DNA from: Epiperipatus broadwayi
Taxonomy: Eukaryota > Onychophora > Udeonychophora > Euonychophora > Peripatidae
Length of the DNA stretch: 64,000 nucleotides
Direction: 5' to 3'
NCBI GenBank assembly: GCA_028023455.1
Contig: JAQFVV010013333.1
Location: 1-64,000, forward strand
Shown: positions 35,640 through 48,120 of the stretch, in pieces
How positions within the stretch are numbered: position 1 is the first letter of the stretch
How the letters are laid out: each line of letters begins with the position of its first letter
Notes under the pieces: generated by a model
The model's database searches: none
What the model was told of the DNA's origin: nothing
The model's input: the letters and a program-made list of their open reading frames with translations, nothing else
Program-made: the position numbers and the translations under genes

Positions 35640-38600
35640 CGTGATTGTGACTTCTTATATTTTTTCATTTTTGTTTTCAGCCAATTTTCTGATATTCTGA
35701 AATATATTGTTTTGGCATTGGCATTATGGGTACTTAAATTAATATGTAAATTGTAAATCTTTGAATATTCTATAATTAAAATCATTATACAAATTGTATA
35801 TTTATATGTCCCACTATTGATTCTTCATTACTGAATAGATCGAAAGATACTTAAATTATCAAACATATTGCAAATTACAAGCATAGGTAAGTGTCATTTT
35901 CAAAATTGAAAATTGTCAAAAGCTTCAATCTTAAATATCTAATTTTCAATAAGGAACAAAATATAATAACCAATTATATAGCAAAGTTATGATGAATCTT
36001 TTGACAGGTACAAAACTTTCTCAAAATATAACTTCAATTTGACATCATTAAATCTCTTATAAAAATTTTCTGTTTTCAATGATATAACCCACATGCATTA
36101 AAGTTTTGAAACTAAATAATAGAATAATAAAACAAATGTCTGTACATCTAAATGTTTACATAATCATTTTAAGATATTTTTAGTCCTTTTAAATAGTGGA
36201 TTAAATGAATACTATATTTTTATTATTTAACTTAACGAATAAAAATAATCTAAACAACCATAACTATTTCACATAATGTTCTAGATAAATGACATGCTTT
36301 TATTATTTTTTTGTAAAAAAAAAATGGTTTAATTTCAATCCAAGTACAATATGTTATAACATTGATTTTAGAAAAGAATCATGAATTCAATGAGGTCAAA
36401 ATCAACTACTGTTTCCCTTTTTAAAATGCAACTTAGTATTATATATCAAAAATGCTTTGAAATTTTCTATCAAAAGATTGTTCATAAATTGACATGTAAA
36501 ATAATTTTTCATATTTTGTTATATGATTAAAAATAAATGAGACATTTAAAATGGAAATTTATGGGAATTTTCTATTTTTTCACAATATTCTAAAAATCTG
36601 AAAAAATAATTCACTTTTTAAAATGCTACTTAATTTATAAAATGGAACATTTTTGCTAATTTAATTATCTTTCTATTTATTTGTAACAAAAGTAAAATAA
36701 CTGTAGACAACTTAATTCCTATTACATTTGTCAACATAAAATTTGTGATGTGAATATTTCTAGCAAATTAAATGTATTTTTGGATTTAAGCCTAATGTTG
36801 AAAAAAAATAAATTTTAATAGATCTTTGAATCTGATATTTTTGGCTAATATAAACAGCACATACACACATAATTTTTAGTTATTGTATTGAGTTTGTTCA
36901 ATAATTAAAGAAATAACAAAATAAGTTCAAGCCCATGATGCACTTGTGAGAATTTTCTGCAGAGTATTTATTTATATGAGGCATAGCACTAAATATGGAA
37001 ATAGTTAAATAAACAAAAAAATATTTTTAATCTGTAGCTCAGCAATGTGTTATGTATTATCAGCCATTCTTAAAAATAATTAACATTTACATGTAAAGTT
37101 TACCCATATTTTTTTATTAGTATATACATAAATAGAACATTAAAAAAATTGTTATACCATCAGTAATGGCTATGTGAGTACACACTTAATAATATGAATA
37201 GCACAAAGAAAGAGGATAATTAATTTTCTCCAGTCATTAAACTGAAGTAATAAATTTTAGATAAAAATCATTAATTTAGTTGGTTACTGAGATCCCTTCA
37301 CAATCCATTAAAATATTGTCGCCATATTACAAAAACAGTCGTACATAATACAGTGAAACCGTGAACTACACTGCATAAATAAAATATGACTTATGTAAAT
37401 AAATAAAACATAAAAATTCTTAAATTTAATACATTTTATGATACACAAACAGCCATTTTTTTCCATCTTGAGTGCTGCATGTAACTTTGTTTTAAAAATA
37501 AAATTTGTAAATAAATTTACCATACCCCCAACAGCCGTTTTTTTTTCATAGTGTCATGCACAATCATGTTTATTAATAAAATTTCATTACTATTTATTCT
37601 CAGCTGTTCATATCTTTAAGAAATATAATTTCTCATATGATTGATATTTTGTTCAAAAACAATTTTTGTTTTTATTAAAGTGTTCTGCAATCTTTTTCAT
37701 TCTGTTGTATTTATTTTCTTAATTAGTTTTTGTGATTTCATTTTGCTTTATCCTTTATATTCTATTTTGAACATATTGCCATTTAAAAGATCTTAATTTT
37801 TTAAAGTGTGCTACAATTCTTTTCATTTTATATACTGTAATTCTTTTTCATCTAATTTTATATAAGATGCTTCCATTTTATGCATTCTAATGTTATTCTT
37901 GTTTTAACAGTTACTTGATTTTTTAAATATATATATATTAATTATTCTTGGAGTTTATAATCAGTCAATTTTAGTAACTCAGATTATGTTTTAATCTAAT
38001 TTATGAATGATTCATATGTAGTATATCATAGAGGCCAGCAGCCAGAAATATTGAAAATTGAATTTCCACATCACACAAGTTTCTTTTGTAATTTACAGTT
38101 TCTACTTTTTCCTTTTTTTACTCATTCATGTTTTTATAGTAATCAGTATTGATCTGATTATTTAAATGATCTTTTTTCAATTTTTTTTCTTATCCCCATA
38201 TTGTTAGTCCCAGTTCATTTAACAATAATAGTCTCATTATTCACACCACTTGTTCATTAAATAAAATGATTTTATGGTCTGTTGGTTAATTTGACTTTGA
38301 CTTGCATCATCAAAATGGTAGGCAAACTATAACTGTTCTACTCACTTGAACAGATTTTTTTTATTTAACTGGAAATTATTCCAGAAACTTTTAATTTCTG
38401 AATATGCCACAGTTATATACATACATTCTTATCAATGATACTTTTGATGAAATCACAAAATATCCACATTTTATTTTAATAGTACTCTCCTTTCTGTTAA
38501 TATTGCATTTTATTCAATAGGAATAAATATTTATAGGTAATTTTTGCAATATTTTAGTTTGTTATATTGTGTCAGTATTTTGATTATTTTATAATCTTTT

Positions 38601-38645
38601 TCATAATTTTAAATAAATATATTGGTATTAATTTGCCTAATAAAA
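35640..38645. other. AT-rich stretch without recognisable genes
   Basis: Frames such as 37,523-37,308 (minus) lack motifs. Around 37,450 and 37,530 the element ACAGCC(A/G)TTTTTTT followed by a TGCATG or CATGCAC stretch and TAATAAAATTT-like sequence occurs twice, about 80 bp apart, suggesting a degraded tandem duplication. Confidence 0.5.
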
Positions 38646-38649
38646 GAAT

Positions 38650-39535
38650 AAAAAATATTATCATCATCATCATCAACCATTATCAATCCACTACAGGATG
38701 TTCTCTCCAAGTTCAATCCATTTTTTCCTATCTTAAGCTTCTCTTTTCCACATCACCCCTGCACACTTTCTTATTTCATTTACCCATCTAACATGTGGTC
38801 TCTTTCTGGGTCTTTTACAATCTCTTAGAATTCATTTTAAAATTTCAATTGTCCATCTGTTATCATCTCTTCTAACAATATGTCCAGCCCAACTCCACTT
38901 CAGTCTTTTAATTTTTCCAATGAGGTCAGTAACACCTGTTTGTTCTCTTACCCATACATTGCATTTTCGATCCCTTCTTGTTATTCCCAACATGCATCTC
39001 TCCATACTTCTTTGAGTGGTCTGAAGTCTCTGTATTGCTCTTCTATTAAGTGTCCAAGTCTCAGATCCATAAGTAAGAACTGGCAAAACACATTTATTAA
39101 AAACCTTCCTTTTCAAACACATAGGCATATTTCCTTTTAGTATCAAGTTATTTCTACCAAAAGCACTCCAACCAAGTTTAATTCTATGATTAATTTCATC
39201 CATTATATTTCCATCTGTATTAATAATCTGACCAAGGTATTTGTAACTGTTAACTTCTTCTAACTCATCATAATCAATCTTTATTTTCATATTTTGAGAT
39301 AATCTATTAAACATTACTTTAGTCTTTTTAACATTTATCTTTAGTCCTACTTTCCTACTTTCATCTGATAACTCCTGCAACATTTCCTGCAGCTCTAAAG
39401 CATTATTTGCAAAAACAACTACATCATCTGCAAAATCTAAATGACTTAAATAATCTCCATTTACTTTCACTCCTTTAGCTTCCCATTTTAATCCACAAAA
39501 TACTTCTTGCAGCACTGCCGTAAAAAGTTTTATAT
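38650..39535 (-). mobile_element. 5'-truncated RTE-clade LINE
   Basis: The element runs on the minus strand from about 39,535 to a (CAT)n stretch at 38,657-38,673, which on the coding strand is the TGATGATGATGAT tail typical of RTE-type LINEs whose 3' UTR is almost absent. Only the second half of the RT and the C-terminal region remain, as usual for incomplete target-primed reverse transcription. It starts within the block IKLFTAVLQEVF. Identity to the family's conserved motifs is the best in the window, so this is one of the youngest insertions here. No target-site duplication could be fixed. Confidence 0.85.
38832..39515 (-). pseudogene. RTE-type reverse transcriptase, C-terminal half
   Basis: 227 codons are open. 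Order: LQEVFCGLKWEAKGVKVNG, LSHLDFADDVVVFANNA with the catalytic FADD at 39,434-39,423, VGLKINVKKTKVMF (thumb-side NxxKTK block), YKYLGQIINTDGN, EINHRIKLGWSAFGRN, LPVLTYGSETWTLNRR, GITRRDRKCNVWVR and RLKWSWAGHIVRRDDNRWT. These are the standard RT blocks of RTE and related LINEs. The frame closes at a TGA after TIEILK, but a shifted frame continues with RPHVRWVNEIRK, MWKREA, KWIELGENIL and WIDNG up to the tail. The original protein was therefore longer, and a frameshift near 38,835-38,800 broke it. The N-terminal RT and endonuclease are absent. Confidence 0.85.
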
Positions 39536-39879
39536 TGGAGTATATTATAAAATGTACAATAATAAGTGAGCAATATAAAAAAATTGGATTTATACAAAAT
39601 GTATATAATTAGGTAATATAATAACTATGTGTAATTTTCTAATTTATCTTTATGAATAAGATTGTAGAGCTATCAAAAGATTGACATTATATAATAAAAT
39701 AAAGCATTGCAAAAATTAAGTATCAAAAGGAGATCTTTATTATTTATCTTCTCTTTTTTTTAAATTCTGGTTATTTACTTATTTTGCCCAATCATCTTTT
39801 ATCTCACAATTTTATGTTTTTTTACACTAATCTATTCACTTTTGGTTTGTTTATATCACTTATACTGAATTTTTTTAAT

Positions 39880-40640
39880 ATTGGGTAGCAGTGAATTAAT
39901 TCAAAATAATGGATTTATATTTTGCCACCATTACCATAAATTCAACACTCATTAGCAATATGATTTGTGTTTGTCCACACTAGATAAGTCAATAGTTATT
40001 TAATATCATTTATGAAGCAGATGAGTGCAACAATCATAAGTTGTCCTGAATTGATTAGACTCCAATAATATCTAGGAAGATCAAATCCTATTATCTTTAC
40101 TGTTGGATCTAGAACAATAATTATATTTGGAATCTTATAAGAAGTCCATTCCAAAAGGGGGATTTTGGTTTGAAATGAGAGATCAAAACTATATCTTGAA
40201 TTATTAGAAATCAAATTTACATAACAGTTTTTTATACATTTTCTGTAAAAGGAACTTCTTTTTTGTTTTCTGGTGAGGAATATAAGAAAGGTAACCATTG
40301 TAAAGGAGTTGATTTTAGTGAACCATTAATATTTCTAATGGCAGTGTGAGTAAGCTGTCTGTAAAGTGCTTGCATCACAACTCTATGTAGTACCAACTTT
40401 GCTTTCCAATGAAGTTTTTTTTTAAAAATTATTTTATGTCTGATCTTAGATAAAATTAAGAAAATAAGTTAGGTTATAATCCAAAGTTATACTTAAATAT
40501 CATAGAATAGCATTGTGTTTTAGTCTATTGTTGTAAAAGATTGTATTCTGGGTGCATATTGTCTTTATTGGATTAGAAATAAGATCTCAATCTTTAAATG
40601 TTATTTCTAATATGTTTTTAATATCTTTATTAAGAGTTTT
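39880..40640 (-). pseudogene. 3' part of a jockey/BS-like LINE, copy 2
   Basis: On the minus strand, about 40,388-40,270 reads without a stop as VVMQALYRQLTHTAIRN then INGSLKSTPLQWLPFLYSS. This corresponds to the MRIISGTLKSTPLxWLPVLSNI block of BS/jockey-like LINEs. A frame of 100 codons at 40,298-39,996 includes GFDLPRYYWSLINS, matching the later FDLPRxxWSLLNRxRTG block. A frameshift separates the two, and the Cys-rich end expected after WSLINS is lost. The same blocks occur in copy 1 at 17,740-18,500. It lies 350 bp from the RTE fragment in the same orientation but is a different, older element. Confidence 0.7.
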
Positions 40641-41640
40641 TTTTATTTCTGCATAGATCTCTTGTGTGTCAAATCAATGTAAATTAATTTTCTGCATCTG
40701 GAAACTCAATAAATATGTAATGTGAGAGAACTGAAACTTGTGAATATGATTATCTTTTAGATTTTTTTATTATTAGAAACATTTTGATAAATAAACTAAT
40801 GATTGTTCTGAATCTAAAGTAATTCATTTTTATTCTTAATATATTAGGTGGCATGACTTATTATTATTATTATTTATCAAAAGGATTATACACTTTAATG
40901 TGAAATAGAATTTTTCTCTGATTACTTTTCATTCACTGTTATTAATTCTTAGTTTGTTCACTGTAATTTTTTAAAACTTTAAAGCAATTCATTGTACTAT
41001 GAAACATTCGATATGAGAACTATGGTTATTGTGCTAAATGCAGGCTGTTCTATAGATTTTCTTATAAGCTTTGATAAAACATGTTCACTATATCTACCAT
41101 GATTCTTGATGTACAAATTTAGATGTTTTATCCACCAAAAATATGATTTGTGATGGTAGAAGAAAAAATATTGTATTCAGTTAGTACTGTGATACTTCTG
41201 TTTTATTGGCAATTAGTAGTGTTACTAGATTTTTTTGAAGGTCTATTATATGATATATTATGCTGTTGCTAAACCTTGCAACAAATGTGCCAAAAATCTT
41301 GTGTTAAGCCATCTGTTAAATTTTGCAGAACACATCAATTTTCAATGGGAGAATGATTTTGAGTCATATTCTTTACCCTAAAATAATGTTCTGTGAAATA
41401 TAATAATTTTTATTAACCTTGTGGCAATAAATGAGACAACACATGTTTCTCCAGATGAATATTATATTAAGAACAGTAATCCACATCTATTGCCCTACCT
41501 TTTAGCCCTCTTTGAAAGTATGAAGGATCAAAAGATATTTAATGTTTGGTTCAAATCCCCAGATTAACTTTCAAAACTTTCACATCATTTAATTTGATAA
41601 TATAAAATATTTAAAAGTGATTGCTGGATATGTATATGCA
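40641..41640. other. AT-rich stretch, possibly more LINE
   Basis: If copy 2 were longer its RT domain would lie here on the minus strand, but I could not identify any catalytic motif. Otherwise I see nothing. Confidence 0.35.
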
Positions 41641-41765
41641 ATCTCACTGGTATAGATCAATTGCCAGAAACTAGGCTGGATATTTAATTGGCACATTTGT
41701 GGTATCCATTGATTACTCATGCTTACAGCAAATAGCTCTAAAGTAGAGTGATAAAGTGGATTACT
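41640..41765 (+). repeat. Repeat A copy 7, fragment
   Basis: GAAACTAGGCTGGATATTTA near 41,668 matches GAAACTAGTCAGGATATTGG at 32,279. GTATCCATTGATTACTC near 41,701 matches the conserved CATTGATTACTCT box. Only about 125 bp is left. Confidence 0.55.
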
Positions 41766-41836
41766 GTTTTAAAGTTATGATAATGGAATTATGGAACATC
41801 ATACATAATGATATTAAACATTTACAAAAAAAAAAT

Positions 41837-42108
41837 GATTATGGGACGCAGCTGCATGTAAACTGAGTGATATTGCCATAACTTATGTAAATCATTGGAT
41901 TGTTTTATTTAAATAGATTATTCCCAGTTGAAGTTAAATAATTTTTAAACATAATTTGGTAATAAACAAGATTATAGGATGCATATTCTGTGTAATATCA
42001 CTGATATTCCCATAAAATTGTTTTATTAAATAGATTATTCACATTTGAAGTTAGATAATACACTTTTAGCATTGTTATTTTTAAATATAGTTTGATAGTT
42101 ATCAAGAA
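41837..42108 (+). repeat. Degenerate tandem duplication, 2 x about 135 bp
   Basis: The order GATTATGGGACGCA, GTGATATTGCCATAA, ATTGTTTTATTTAAATAGAT, GAAGTTAAATAAT, ATAATTTGGTAAT is repeated as GATTATAGGATGCA, CTGATATTCCCATAA, ATTGTTTTATTAAATAGATT, GAAGTTAGATAAT, ATAGTTTGATAGT. No coding frame spans it. Confidence 0.75.
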
Positions 42109-42905
42109 GTAATTTGATTTTATGTGGTCTGCTGGACTAGCTTTGATCTTTCTGACTTATATAGTTTTAGAATATGAGAAATTGATTTTAAAAAGCATTG
42201 TGATCAAATAAAAATACATTATGATAGCGAATAATTATTGCATTATATATGATTCTAGTAAAATATTTATTTGAATAATAAATATGGTAAGACAAATTTG
42301 CTTATCAATAATAATAAATATGATTATTCAATTAATTTGCAGAGGTATATTTATTTTAATTCAAACATTATTAGTTTAAAATTATTTTTCATAGCAAACA
42401 AAATGCATAAGTAATTAAAAATAATATAGCTATGTCAAAAAGAATAATGATTATTTCATTTGTAATCTTAAAAATTAATCTCAAATATTCGAATTATTTA
42501 ACCATGTTGAATCATCATAAAATCCTCTCATTTTGATTAATGAGCATGCCCAGAATCTCAGTAGAAATATTTACTTTAGTGATTGTCTTCAGCTAATAAA
42601 CATTAAAAGTTCAACTGTGCATAAAGATTATATTTTTTCTTCTCCTTCAACCATCATCTAAATTGATCAAAGTCTGTTGGAAAATATTTAAGAGATTTAA
42701 TTATTTGAACAATAATTTATTCTTATTTCAGTAAATGTCAAAGTGAAATTTAAAACTTGTCACTTTTTAGATTTTAGTACTTTTTGATATTTGAAAGATT
42801 ATTACTTTTATATATATAACAATTGTCACGTTTAAATATGCTGCAAACCTTTTTAAAGTAATAATTATTTAAATACTTTATATATTTAGTCTAAGTTAGA
42901 TAAAA
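42109..42905. other. AT-rich stretch without recognisable features
   Basis: Only low-complexity sequence is visible. Confidence 0.5.
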
Positions 42906-43035
42906 TCATTAGTTGAATTTCGACAGCTGAGTTGGCTGATGTTTAGGGCTAGCCTCATTCATACCTAGGTAAAGAAACACCTGCCTTTAGCATTGAATTA
43001 CAATAGGGATGAAAATAAAATAATATTTTAAAAAA
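42906..43035 (+). mobile_element. Possible SINE relic
   Basis: CAGCTGAGTTGGCTGATG resembles an A-box region, followed by a GC-richer body (GGGCTAGCCTCATTCATACC, CACCTGCCTTTAGC) that is out of character with its flanks, and by an A-rich end. The B box is not convincing. It could also be another type of GC-richer repeat. Confidence 0.3.
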
Positions 43036-44037
43036 ATATGTAAATAAAGTTTTAAAAAAAGCGATGGCGGTGAGAATTTTGATTTATTATTTGTAAACAA
43101 AATCGATTAACAAATAAATTGAGAGAAAAGTTTGGATCCCCTGGATAATTTATTTTTCCTCCTGTTATCATTTTTGCATTTTACAATAATAAAAAAAATT
43201 ATACCTAGCGATTCTCCTAGAATTTTCTATTTATTTATTTTCAATTTGATAAAAAAAAAAGCTGAGTTAAGCTTTTTCTTCCCTGTCTGACTAAATATAA
43301 AAATCTGCAGGTAACACATCTCATGTGAAATGAATAATTGAAAATTCAGATAATTGTAATAAAAGTTTATATTATATATGGAATTGATTTTGAATGTCTA
43401 TTTTCCAACTTGTTGTGACCCAAAGAATTCTAGTAACACCCTTCAATTATAGTAGGAGATGAACATAGTTATTTTTTTATTTACTAAAAATGTTTTTTTT
43501 TATTCTCAGAGTTTTTTTAAATATTATTTTTTGTATTATTTAGTTTTTTTTTTTTTTTTGCATTTTTTTAGTTCATTATTTTTAATTTGCATCTTGTTTA
43601 TTATATTCATTGCTTTGTTCATTAAACTATTTTAAATAAACAGTTAAAACAACTTTTTTAAAAAAATAACTCATTGCAAAATAAAAATCTTTCCAAGAAC
43701 CTTTATTATAGGAACAGTGATGGTGAGCCATTACTCATCTAATTTGCCAATTTCCAGATAGTGAGAGTTTCAATTGCTTTTCATTTTTGTGTATATTTTA
43801 GCTTAAAATAATTAGATGTCTTTTTCAGCTGAACTGGTTATTTGAGAGAAAAATCCCAAATTTCTTGAAAATAATTTTGTTTAGCATGGATCTGCATCAT
43901 AAGATTCTTCTAAATAAATACTAACAGTCTTTAATGATTTTAAAAGATGAAAATTTTATTCAGAATTGCCTCAGGCATTGAAATTTTTATTAACTAGATC
44001 CTGATTATGTTTAAATTTTTTAAGAATAAACTATCCA
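43036..44037. other. AT-rich stretch without recognisable features
   Basis: Long T runs near 43,490-43,570. No frames or repeats that I can support. Confidence 0.5.
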
Positions 44038-44229
44038 TGAACACATACACAGAAAAGGTAAAATTTTAAAGAATATTCAGCTTTTTACTGCCTATCATTT
44101 TTTCGGAAAATCATGTATATCATATTCGTAGTTTATAGTAACATGAATATGATATATCAAAAGCATGCTAGGCAATAATAAAGTGAATATTTTTTTTTTA
44201 TAAATCTACCTTTTCTGCATATGTGTTCA
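44038..44229. mobile_element. MITE-like palindrome, 192 bp
   Basis: TGAACACATACACAGAAAAG then GTAAAATT at the left faces its near complement ACCTTTTCTGCATATGTGTT then CA at the right. Pairing continues inward: GAATATTCA with TGAATATT, TACTGCCTA with TAGGCAATA, and ATATCATATTCG with GAATATGATAT. Arms are about 85 bp with a loop of about 15 bp, so the whole element is a single long hairpin. Non-coding. Confidence 0.8.
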
Positions 44230-45295
44230 TTAACATTTGTTTATTATATAGATATGTTTTCATAATAATGTCATTCATAACGAATGGCGATCAGTAATCT
44301 TGTTATTAATTTAATTTATTTAAATTATATTAAAGTTGTTCCTATTTTATAAAGGCAAAAAGTTAAGTCCTGTAATGACTATATAAAGTAATTTATGAAG
44401 CACAATTATGTCCACATTATATCTCATTTTAAGTCATTTTATCATCTAGTGATGTTGTCTTTTAATTTATCTGAAAAACTTTAAACAGCTTGCCTAATTG
44501 GTAAATCCATTTTACCTATTCTTGGTCATACTTCTATGCAAAAGTATTATCTTTTTAATCTGAGATATTATTACACAAACGGGTCTGTCTGTCCCATGAA
44601 AACCATACCCAAGTTACTCTTCACCACTTCACAATACCCATTCCAATGAAAATATGCTCTTGCAATTAATTCAAATGTCATTACAAATAGCAAACTGAAC
44701 AATTTATTAATTAGTTTTATGATCTTGCTATCTTATTTTTAAGATGTTATGGAGTATCCTTAAGTGAAATTTTTCTAGTGCTTTTATGCCATATTAATAA
44801 TGACCCATGCTATACTTTACATTTAGATGAGATATTTATTTGATTATGATAAAATAATTCTTAATTTGTTAAATGCAATAGCAACCCATTAGAGATGATT
44901 GAAGTCTTGTTGCACTTCTATATTGAAGTTGACTTTTGAGAAAATATTTAACTGATCCATTTTGTCCTGCTGATAACCATCCAATTAAAAACTTGTTGAA
45001 TATTTTTTTTTCATCATTGGCTGAGGCTTTAAACATTAATTGCTAAAACAAAGTTTTTATAGATTATTTTAAAACCATTTAGAACTTTCTGCAGATTATT
45101 TAATTATTATCATCAAACAATATATCTGGTTTTTATAATTAAATGAATTTTGTGTACTGTGTTTTATTGCTTGATTAATGATGCCAGCTTTTATTGATCA
45201 TTTATAAGATTAGAAAACAAAGTCCGAACTAGAGTACATTCTTACAATTATATGTTCCACTATTTCCACCATTTAGTTGATAAATAGTTTTTTAA
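44230..45295. other. AT-rich stretch without recognisable features
   Basis: No motif or repeat found. Confidence 0.5.
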
Positions 45296-45304
45296 AAAAA
45301 TTTA

Positions 45305-45520
45305 AACCGTATTTAAACTTTTTAAATACATTCTATTTTTAATAATGTCTCAAGTTAGTATATAACAGTTGAATGTATTTGAAAAGTTAAAGTTTGAATT
45401 TTTCTTAAAACATTTAACAATTAAAACAAAAATAAATAATGGAAATAATCCAATATATAATTGCAAATAAAATGCCATAAGGTTTCAGGCAAGTATTAGT
45501 ATGTATTCTTTTAACATCAG
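45305..45520. repeat. Foldback repeat B, copy 2
   Basis: AACAGTTGAATGTATTTG at 45,365 and GGAAATAATCCAATATA near 45,440 correspond in order to AACAGTTGAATGTATTTG at 33,585 and GGAAATAGTCCAATATA at 33,659. GGCAAGTATT near 45,488 corresponds to TGCAAGTATT near 33,691. AAACTTTTTAAATACATTCT upstream (45,316) can pair with the arm, so the foldback form is kept. More diverged than copy 1. Confidence 0.65.
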
Positions 45521-47290
45521 ATTTCATTTCAAATGTAATAGATATTTTTCACCTCTAGTAATGTTTCCTTTCATATCATCATGTAGACAGTGTAGATATG
45601 AATATCACCAATTATTTTCAAACATAGCCACACATTTTTTTGATTAAACTAAGTTAAACAACTTAATAAAATCAATCAAAATTATATAAAAATTACACCA
45701 TTATTCCTTTTATATCTTATATTATTAGTTGTAAATTTGTTTAATGTCAGTGAGTGAATTTTATCTTTACTATTTAGCTTTTGTATGGCATTTTACATGA
45801 TAATATATCAATTTTTGTTTTACATATCTTGAGGAATTTTGATCTTTGTTTCTTGAACCATATGTATATACTGAATTAAATATTTCCATGAATTATTATA
45901 ATAAAAAATAGAAATGAGAAAATTAATAACCATGTAAATAGAAATGATTTTTGACCTTTGATGTTCCAATAAATTATTAATTGACAATTCATGAAATCAA
46001 AACAGTTTTTTCTTTGAATCTATAATAGCTCTTTTTTTTTTTTATTGAAGTAAAAAGTGTTCTCATTTATTTCAAATCCAAATTATTAGATGGATTTAAA
46101 TCCAGAAAACTAATATGTACAGCATCTTTTATTTTTATATTAATGGGGAAGCAATTAATATTTTGTTTTGTTTATTAATATACGTGTATTTATATAATAA
46201 CATTAATTTATCTTGAAAAGTATTATTGCTTTTGATATATATACAATACATATTAATGACACTAATCCATTGTGACTTTTAAGAAACCATAGTCAGATGA
46301 AATTATTTATGGCCAAGTCTAGAATTTTTTTTATATTCACAGTATTTCTTATGTTCTGCTCCATTATTCAGAGAAACTTTGTCTATTAAAGATAATTTGC
46401 AGAAGTCTCTTTTCCCATCTGTTTCCAACAAATGACTATTCAATTTTAGTTAATATTTTAAAATTTAAAACTATTAACATTATATTGTCAAATATATATA
46501 TATAAATTAATAACTGTAATTGTTATTACTAATATTTACAAGAAAGCCATAAAAATACTTTGCCATATCTTTACAAATGAACATTTTTCAAGTATTAAAT
46601 CAATATGGCAATAATAAATGTTGATTATATTTATTGTTTATTAATTTATAAAAGGCAAATGTTGATGTAAGACCAAAACGATTTATAATTTGTTTTGCTG
46701 TAGAAGTTAATACTAAATAAATATCTTAATAATGTAAAAGGTTCATTAAGATTTATGAACTATTTTTATATATTGAAAAACTAGATTAAATTGAATTAGG
46801 AGTTTGCAAGCAATGGCAAAACTATCACGACTATTATAGCTTGGTTGTAGCACCACACTGCCTTGCCTTCTTTGGCCTTCAGAGAATGAATATATTATCT
46901 CTGTTGCATTGTTGATGGTAACTGAAAATATTCCATCATTGTACAGTTCTTTCTCATATTTTTTTTGTATATATAAAACTATTAATTTAGAGTTTGTATT
47001 TCACAATGTGAGATAAACTTAGTGAACCAATCATGACTATCAGTTAAGATAATATAAATTACAGAAATCTTAGTGGAGAATTATATACATGACAAAATTA
47101 TATTGTTTAATCAAATATTAGTAAAGAATTAATATCTATTAATTTTTTTTATTTCCTCAACTTATTTAAATATGGACTCATAAAATCTTAGAGGAATCAA
47201 ATATAGTCATTTCTAATGACATCACTGAGGAAACACTTTTATAGAAATCTAGTACAATTATCATTTAGTCTACTATCCATTCCAACAATC
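45521..47290. other. AT-rich stretch without recognisable genes
   Basis: A short GC-richer patch at 46,805-46,925 (GCACCACACTGCCTTGCC) is not attributable to any family I know. Confidence 0.45.
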
Positions 47291-47420
47291 ATTTTTGACT
47301 CATGCTGAGTTAAATTGTATGCCTTCTCTCAAAATGTAGTTAATCATCACTTAATTCACTGCTTATTTCAGAGTCATCTTGATTCATGCTTATTTAAATT
47401 GTATGCTTCTCTCAAAGTTT
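47285..47420 (+). repeat. Degenerate tandem duplication, unit about 84 bp
   Basis: TTGACTCATGCTGAGTTAAA then TTGTATGCCTTCTCTCAAA at 47,296 recurs as TTGATTCATGCTTATTTAAA then TTGTATGCTTCTCTCAAA at 47,380. Confidence 0.7.
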
Positions 47421-47904
47421 TTTTCTTTTATAGCTTATTTTGACAGAACCATACAGGCATTTGTTTCAAACATTTTGTGAATTATGGCATCATAACATCT
47501 CTTTCATAGTAATGTGTTTAATTTATTATTAATTGCATGGATATAAACAACTGTCAGTCTCCTCATTTCTTTCAAGATGCTAGATTTTTTTTTAATATTA
47601 CTTACTTGCTTCATACTACATAAAAACAAAATTCAATTTCAAAAATATTCTATTAATATTAATGAAAGAGCAATATCATTTCAGTATTTTTTTAAGCAAA
47701 AATAATAAAATTAGTTATTTCCAAATTCATTGGTATTATGCAAATAAAGCATTTATATGTTAATATTTCATGCTTCATTATAATATTCACTGATTATTTT
47801 CTTTAATTTCCATATGAATCAATTCAATTTTTTTAATAATTTTTAATATCATTTATTAAAACCTAACCCATTTTTTTCACTTTATTAATATTTGAAAACT
47901 CTAA

Positions 47905-48120
47905 AAATTCACTTTTTATACATTTGAATACAATGCTTTTATATAGTTTTATTTTACTCACAATTTTGACTGATCTCTAGTCTTCATCAGAACTGTTGAT
48001 TAATTTTCAAATTAAATAATAAGCTCTGCTGAAAATTGTATATTAATCAAAATTATGGGAAATATAAAGTAATATAAAAGCATTGTATTTAAGTTATAAA
48101 GAGTGGATTTTAAAAAGTTT
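47905..48120. mobile_element. MITE-like palindrome, about 210 bp
   Basis: ACTTTTTATACATTTGAATA then CAATGCTTTTATATAG (47,911-47,946) pairs with TAATATAAAAGCATTGTATT then TAAGTTATAAAGAGT (48,070-48,104), and CACAATTTTGA with TCAAAATTATG closer in. The arms are about 60 bp and the centre is unique. Non-coding. Confidence 0.75.

Noticed and set aside
38880-39140. 86-codon plus-strand frame opposite the RTE reverse transcriptase
   Set aside because: Antisense shadow of a clear RT frame.
39996-40298. 100-codon minus-strand frame as an independent host gene
   Set aside because: It contains FDLPRYYWSLINS, and the adjoining frame has LKSTPLQWLP, both LINE motifs. It is therefore a retrotransposon remnant.
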